Below, piece by piece: positions 7,175 through 9,469 of a stretch of DNA of 9,469 nt. Made by a program: the position numbers and the translations under genes. The DNA is from Planctomycetota bacterium (GTDB lineage Bacteria; Planctomycetota; Phycisphaerae; WQYP01), in assembly GCA_021828925.1 (NCBI GenBank), contig JAJZCT010000084.1:1-9469 (forward strand), given 5' to 3'. The stretch's first letter is position 1, and every line of letters starts with the position of its first letter. The notes beneath the pieces are model-generated. The model saw only the letters and a program-made list of their open reading frames with translations. It was not told the origin of the DNA and ran no database searches.

Positions 7175-7500
7175 ATCATGCTACTCCTTATATCATTGAG
7201 TTCATGGCGGGCAACGGCATCCCACTTCTCCGGCCCCTCCGCTTCACAGCGGAAGGCGTACTGCATCGCCTCTTGATTGCCGGTTTCGTACCGGCATATG
7301 ACGGAGAGGTATGTACCGAAGTCATGGGCATTGGATTTGACATCCAGCTGGGCACCGTGAGGTTCCGGCCCCAGTAATCGGCGCAGCAGGCCGATGTAGG
7401 CTCGGCACTCTCGACCAGCACGCTCGAAGTAGTCGGCAGTTCCGACTTGGGCGCAGTCCTCCATCGGAGGCGTTGCACCCACATCAATGTGATCATTCAT
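7171..7500 (-). CDS. Small hypothetical protein, 109 aa, in primase operon
   Basis: No family is recognised. The start at ATG 7500 is fixed by AAAGGAG (7508-7514) at 7 nt spacing. The open frame further upstream overlaps the preceding gene and is not likely coding. The protein begins with an acidic, low-complexity stretch. It continues with a probably helical segment, YFERAGRECRAYIGLLRRLL, at 24-43. It ends with a mixed domain containing YLSVICRYETGNQEAMQYAF at 64-83 and KWDAVARHEL at 92-101. No cysteine pattern or membrane helix suggests a specific role. Both ends overlap neighbours as ATGA (with the 77-aa gene and the primase), so expression is almost certainly coupled to them. Confidence 0.75.
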   Translation of the reverse strand: MNDHIDVGATPPMEDCAQVGTADYFERAGRECRAYIGLLRRLLGPEPHGAQLDVKSNAHDFGTYLSVICRYETGNQEAMQYAFRCEAEGPEKWDAVARHELNDIRSSMI

Positions 7501-7730
7501 GATGATGCTCCTTTCTTGTGAGGTGATGATGCGGTACACGTCATACAGATGCCGTGGTATTCGGCACCCTTGACTTGCTGTATGCCAGACCAGCCGAACC
7601 TTTCGGCCAGTTCGAGCGAGGTAGCGAAGGCTTCGTAGTCGCAGGTTCTGCATTTGAGGTGGATACCTTTGAAGGTCAGACCGAGGTCATGCAGCACCCC
7701 GTCTACTGTTTTCTTGAATGTGTCTTCCAC
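7497..7730 (-). CDS. Small CxxC/CxxC putative zinc-ribbon protein, 77 aa
   Basis: The first gene of the primase operon encodes a 77-aa protein with two CxxC knuckles, CRTC at 27-30 and CMTC at 62-65. They are spaced like a treble-clef or zinc-ribbon fold, which suggests one bound zinc and a nucleic-acid or protein-binding role. I chose the GTG start at 7730 because AAAGGAG (7736-7742) lies 5 nt before it, the same ribosome-binding motif used by the next genes. An ATG at 7868 in the same frame would add 46 residues with no Shine-Dalgarno and an unlikely composition. The stop overlaps the next ATG as ATGA. Function is unknown; a small regulator of the operon is one possibility. Confidence 0.72.
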   Translation of the reverse strand: MEDTFKKTVDGVLHDLGLTFKGIHLKCRTCDYEAFATSLELAERFGWSGIQQVKGAEYHGICMTCTASSPHKKGASS

Positions 7731-7735
7731 GGTGA

Positions 7736-7742
7736 CTCCTTT
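7736..7742 (-). promoter_or_regulatory. Ribosome binding site deciding the GTG start at 7730
   Basis: The minus strand reads AAAGGAG, then five bases, then GTG. The same AAAGGAG is used at 7508-7514 and 6128-6134 for later genes of this operon, which supports the short form of the first gene. Confidence 0.75.
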
Positions 7743-7814
7743 CGATATGTGCGCAGCAACATCCACCGTGCAACGAGCACGGGTTGGTGTGTGCGGTTTT
7801 GAAATGAACAGGTC

Positions 7815-7902
7815 TGGGGAGAAGTTAAGCACGAGCAGGGCCTCTAGCGCAACTCCCCATACCACCAACTACATATCCCTTCGCCTGAAGGCATTCTCCC
7901 CA
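7815..7902. repeat. Three CTCCCCA-type boxes, including a 9-bp inverted pair
   Basis: TGGGGAGAA at 7815-7823 is perfectly complementary to TTCTCCCCA at 7894-7902. A third CTCCCCA lies between them at 7853-7859. The spacing between the two direct copies is 43 nt, about four helical turns. This resembles a set of operator sites or long-range pairing in the leader of the minus-strand transcript. Confidence 0.5.
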
Positions 7903-7943
7903 CCTTGCGCGCCGGGTTAATCCGTGATTTGCTATAAAGCAGA

Positions 7944-7964
7944 GGGTTCTTTTCAATTGAACCC
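7944..7964. repeat. Inverted repeat GGGTTC-9-GAACCC
   Basis: A perfect 6-bp inverted repeat with a 9-nt spacer, whose right part contains the palindrome TTCAATTGAA. It lies just downstream of the TATAAA candidate in front of the ardC-like gene, a plausible place for an operator. Confidence 0.4.
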
Positions 7965-8002
7965 GCACACATCCGCGTCATTTTGAAATTCATGGTTCAA
8001 AC

Positions 8003-8017
8003 GCCCTCGCGAAGGGC
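8003..8017 (+). promoter_or_regulatory. Small hairpin abutting the ardC ribosome binding site
   Basis: GCCCT at 8003-8007 can pair with AGGGC at 8013-8017 around a CGCGA loop. It ends exactly where the Shine-Dalgarno AGGAGG (8018-8023) begins. The hairpin would not hide the site itself but could affect ribosome access or mRNA stability. Confidence 0.35.
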
Positions 8018-8023
8018 AGGAGG
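8018..8023 (+). promoter_or_regulatory. Strong ribosome binding site of the ardC-like gene
   Basis: AGGAGG, a consensus Shine-Dalgarno, lies 5 nt before the ATG at 8029 and fixes that start. Confidence 0.85.
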
Positions 8024-8028
8024 TTTTC

Positions 8029-8892
8029 ATGCGCGAAGCGTCTACACGAGATGCGCCCGACTGGGCGCAATTACTTGTCGATGCCATCCGAACGCCCGGC
8101 ACACTCTCGTCGGCATATCAGCAATTCTGGAACTACAGCGTTGGTAATCAGATTCTCGCCTGGTGCGAATGCCTGCAACGCGGCCTTCAACCAGGCCCCA
8201 TTCACACTTTTGCCGGCTGGCTCGAACTGGGACGGCATGTAAAGAAAGGTGAGAAGGCAATCACCCTGTGTATGCCGGTCAATGTCAAGCGCAAAGACCG
8301 CACGACGAAAGGTCGCGGTCGAGCGGTACTCGGCAGCAATGTTCCTGATCCAGAAGAAGACCAAGAACAGGCAGATGAATCCGGCACTACCGTCACTGTG
8401 TTTCTTTACAAGCCCCGTTGGTTCGTCCTGAGCCAGACGGAAGGCGACCCGTACGTTCCCACCGAACTGCCGGTCTGGTCCGAAGCAGGAGCGCTCCAAG
8501 TGCTTTCCATCGAACGCATCGAGTTCACCCACCCCAACGGCAATTGCCAGGGACTTGCACGAGAGCAGAAGGTGGCGGTCTCACCCATCGCTGCCTTGCC
8601 CCACAAGACTCTCTTCCATGAATTGGCGCACGTCGTGCTGGGGCATACGGCCGAAGGACCGCTCGATGACCATGACCACACGCCGCAGTCCCTCCGCGAA
8701 GCGGAAGCCGAAGGCGTCGCGTTGATTTGCTGTGAGTCCCTCAACCTGCCGGGCGCTGCGGAGTGCCGAGGATACATGCAGCACTGGCTGGCGGGAACGA
8801 CAATTCCGGATCGAAACGTTCAGCGGATGCTAAAAGCCGCCGACCTCATCATTAAAGCCGGGCATCCACAGCGTGCGGCTGCGTCTGATTGA
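8029..8892 (+). CDS. ardC: ArdC-like antirestriction protein (ssDNA-binding domain plus zinc metallopeptidase domain)
   Basis: ArdC proteins of conjugative plasmids bind single-stranded DNA and protect an incoming element from host restriction. This 287-aa protein has both halves. The N-terminal ArdC_N-like region (about 10-85) contains FWNYSVGNQILAW at 33-45 and FAGWLELGRHVKKGEKAI at 61-78, which are hallmark segments. The C-terminal half has a gluzincin-type HELAHVVLGH at 197-206 (H197, E198, H201). It is followed by EAEAEGVALICCESL at 224-238, which may give the third ligand, as in IrrE/ImmA-like peptidases. An acidic insert at about 107-118 separates the halves. The start has a consensus AGGAGG, and a strong terminator follows 18 nt after the stop, so the gene is probably monocistronic. 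It faces away from the primase operon. Homologous domains also occur in proteins with other roles, so antirestriction activity is by family, not shown. Confidence 0.88.
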   Translation: MREASTRDAPDWAQLLVDAIRTPGTLSSAYQQFWNYSVGNQILAWCECLQRGLQPGPIHTFAGWLELGRHVKKGEKAITLCMPVNVKRKDRTTKGRGRAVLGSNVPDPEEDQEQADESGTTVTVFLYKPRWFVLSQTEGDPYVPTELPVWSEAGALQVLSIERIEFTHPNGNCQGLAREQKVAVSPIAALPHKTLFHELAHVVLGHTAEGPLDDHDHTPQSLREAEAEGVALICCESLNLPGAAECRGYMQHWLAGTTIPDRNVQRMLKAADLIIKAGHPQRAAASD

Positions 8893-8910
8893 CACCCGTA
8901 ACTCGTTCAC

Positions 8911-8942
8911 GGAGGAACAACTCGTTCCTCCTTTTTCTTTTC
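8911..8942 (+). terminator. Strong intrinsic terminator after the ardC-like gene
   Basis: A perfect 8-bp stem, GGAGGAAC (8911-8918) with GTTCCTCC (8924-8931), closes a 5-nt loop. It is followed by TTTTTCTTTTC. This is a textbook rho-independent terminator on the plus strand. Confidence 0.92.
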
Positions 8943-9007
8943 CCTGACATATCCACACCCCACAATGCGCCAAATGAGCTACAATACCCCCGGGCCTGAA
9001 CTTTCTT

Positions 9008-9021
9008 TCGGACCTCGGACC
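9008..9021. repeat. Tandem TCGGACC repeat
   Basis: Two adjacent identical 7-mers in the region before the ATPase gene. Too short to judge; it could be a protein-binding site or chance. Confidence 0.35.
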
Positions 9022-9114
9022 AAGCCTCCATTACCCACTCGGCTCGCCAACACTTGCGTATGTCGGGCGGCATCGGCGGACATGAAGCCCCGCATGATGC
9101 AGACATTACTTCGA

Positions 9115-9144
9115 CCCTCTTTCACAGAGGGCCGTTCTTTTTCT
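9115..9144 (+). terminator. Possible terminator or attenuator hairpin before the ATPase gene
   Basis: CCCTCT (9115-9120) pairs perfectly with AGAGGG (9126-9131) around a TTCAC loop. After CCG comes a T-rich run, TTCTTTTTCT (9135-9144). It lies 20 nt before the ATPase start codon, an odd place for a plain terminator since another strong one already lies upstream. It suggests attenuation or the 3' end of a small RNA. The stem is short, so strength is uncertain. Confidence 0.45.
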
Positions 9145-9163
9145 GGAATGGGGGCTCTGTCGG

Positions 9164-9469
9164 ATGTGGGACGATGCTCTTTCATACATTGGCGAACGCG
9201 ACGTCTGGGGCGGCCAGCAGCTTTTTGGCATATCGCCCGACGCCCGTCGCCAGCACCTGTTCATCATCGGCCAGACCGGCACTGGTAAGTCCACCCTCAT
9301 CCGCAACTTGATCATCCAAGATATTGAAAAAGGTCATGGCGTCGGTCTGATTGATCCCCATGGTGATCTAGCTGACGACATTCTGGACTGCATCCCGCCC
9401 CAGCGCACCGACCACGTTGCATATATCAACCCCGCCGACCACGAATTTCCGGTCGGTCTCAATGTGTTG
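9164..9469 (+). CDS. VirD4/HerA-like conjugation ATPase, N-terminal part (cut by window edge)
   Basis: This is the start of a hexameric FtsK/HerA-superfamily ATPase of the kind that couples DNA to type IV secretion. From ATG 9164, 102 codons are visible and the frame is open at the edge. A Walker A motif, IGQTGTGKST, lies at residues 35-44, preceded by the typical hydrophobic strand HLFII. A segment GLIDPHGDLADDI at 61-73 matches the DPHGDL element of TraD/HerA-like proteins. The short N terminus has no membrane anchor, so this may be a soluble coupling protein or a TraC/VirB4-like or HerA-type pump rather than a classic membrane-bound VirD4. No strong Shine-Dalgarno is seen; a GGGGG run lies about 10 nt upstream. 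An intergenic hairpin lies just before. The gene supports reading the window as part of a conjugative element. Confidence 0.82.
   Translation, partial: MWDDALSYIGERDVWGGQQLFGISPDARRQHLFIIGQTGTGKSTLIRNLIIQDIEKGHGVGLIDPHGDLADDILDCIPPQRTDHVAYINPADHEFPVGLNVL

Larger units (their letters stand above)
7731..8028. promoter_or_regulatory. Divergent intergenic region with repeated boxes and inverted repeats
   Basis: This 298-nt region lies between two divergent transcription units and must hold both promoters. No clear -35/-10 pair was found; a TATAAA at 7933-7938 on the plus strand is the best weak candidate. Several structured motifs occur. A TGGGGAG box is present at 7815-7821, and its complement CTCCCCA at 7853-7859 and 7896-7902. 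GGGTTC/GAACCC form an inverted repeat at 7944-7964, TTTGAA/TTCAAA another at 7982-8001, and GCCCT/AGGGC a hairpin at 8003-8017. No RNA gene is recognised. Regulator binding or a transfer-related site is possible, but neither is shown. Confidence 0.6.
8943..9163. other. Intergenic region before the conjugation ATPase gene
   Basis: About 220 nt without a convincing gene. It contains a TACAAT -10-like hexamer at 8980-8985 without a good -35, and a tandem TCGGACC repeat at 9008-9021. It also has an ATGTC/GACAT inverted repeat (9060-9064 and 9079-9083) and a terminator-like hairpin near the end. The frame of the downstream gene is open back to a TGA at 9095-9097 but has no ATG or GTG before 9164. 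It may hold the promoter and an untranslated leader, or a small RNA. Confidence 0.5.

Noticed and set aside
7731..7868. Longer form of the 77-aa gene beginning at ATG 7868
   Set aside because: No ribosome binding site there, while AAAGGAG lies at correct distance before GTG 7730.
7921..8028. Origin of transfer (oriT) in the inverted-repeat cluster
   Set aside because: Inverted repeats are present, but no relaxase gene is in the window and no known nic-site sequence was recognised, so the call cannot be supported.
8042..8784. Minus-strand and alternative plus-strand frames within the ardC-like gene
   Set aside because: The ArdC frame has clear domain motifs, a consensus ribosome binding site and a terminator; the others show composition typical of out-of-frame GC-rich coding DNA.
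1..9469. CRISPR array, tRNA, rRNA or insertion sequence
   Set aside because: No regularly spaced repeats, cloverleaf-like sequence with a CCA end, rRNA-like segments, transposase motifs or long terminal inverted repeats were seen on reading both strands.

Overview
The window looks like accessory DNA, most likely part of an integrative or conjugative element of a free-living bacterium. Ribosome binding sites are canonical (AAAGGAG or AGGAGG), and start codons are ATG with one GTG. The gene set is a CHC2/TOPRIM primase, an ArdC-type antirestriction protein and a VirD4/HerA-like ATPase. It reminds me of elements in Planctomycetota and similar environmental phyla, but no marker gene settles the phylum.

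Layout, left to right. Positions 1-2985 (minus strand) carry a type III restriction-modification system. mod (618 aa) comes first and res follows with an ATGA overlap; res runs off the left edge with 377 codons visible. Positions 3099-5564 (minus) carry three further cargo genes: two separate ComEC-like metallo-beta-lactamase-fold proteins, then a predicted four-helix membrane protein with an ATGA overlap. A -10-like box and an intrinsic terminator at 5634-5678 separate this cargo from the next block. Positions 5704-7730 (minus) are a tight four-gene operon: a 77-aa CxxC/CxxC protein, a 109-aa unknown, the primase, and a 138-aa unknown. Positions 7731-8028 are a divergent intergenic region with several inverted and repeated motifs. 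Positions 8029-8892 (plus) encode an ArdC-like protein and end at a strong terminator. Positions 8893-9163 are a second intergenic region with a terminator- or attenuator-like hairpin. Positions 9164-9469 (plus) are the start of the VirD4/HerA-like ATPase, cut by the right edge.

How the parts may work together. The right side (primase, ArdC, ATPase) fits plasmid or ICE entry: priming of incoming single-stranded DNA, shielding from host restriction, and DNA pumping. The left side looks like defence cargo. The type III system is a known defence type. The MBL-MBL-membrane-protein operon beside it matches no system I can name and is the best candidate here for something undescribed. Its role in defence is inferred only from its neighbours and architecture.
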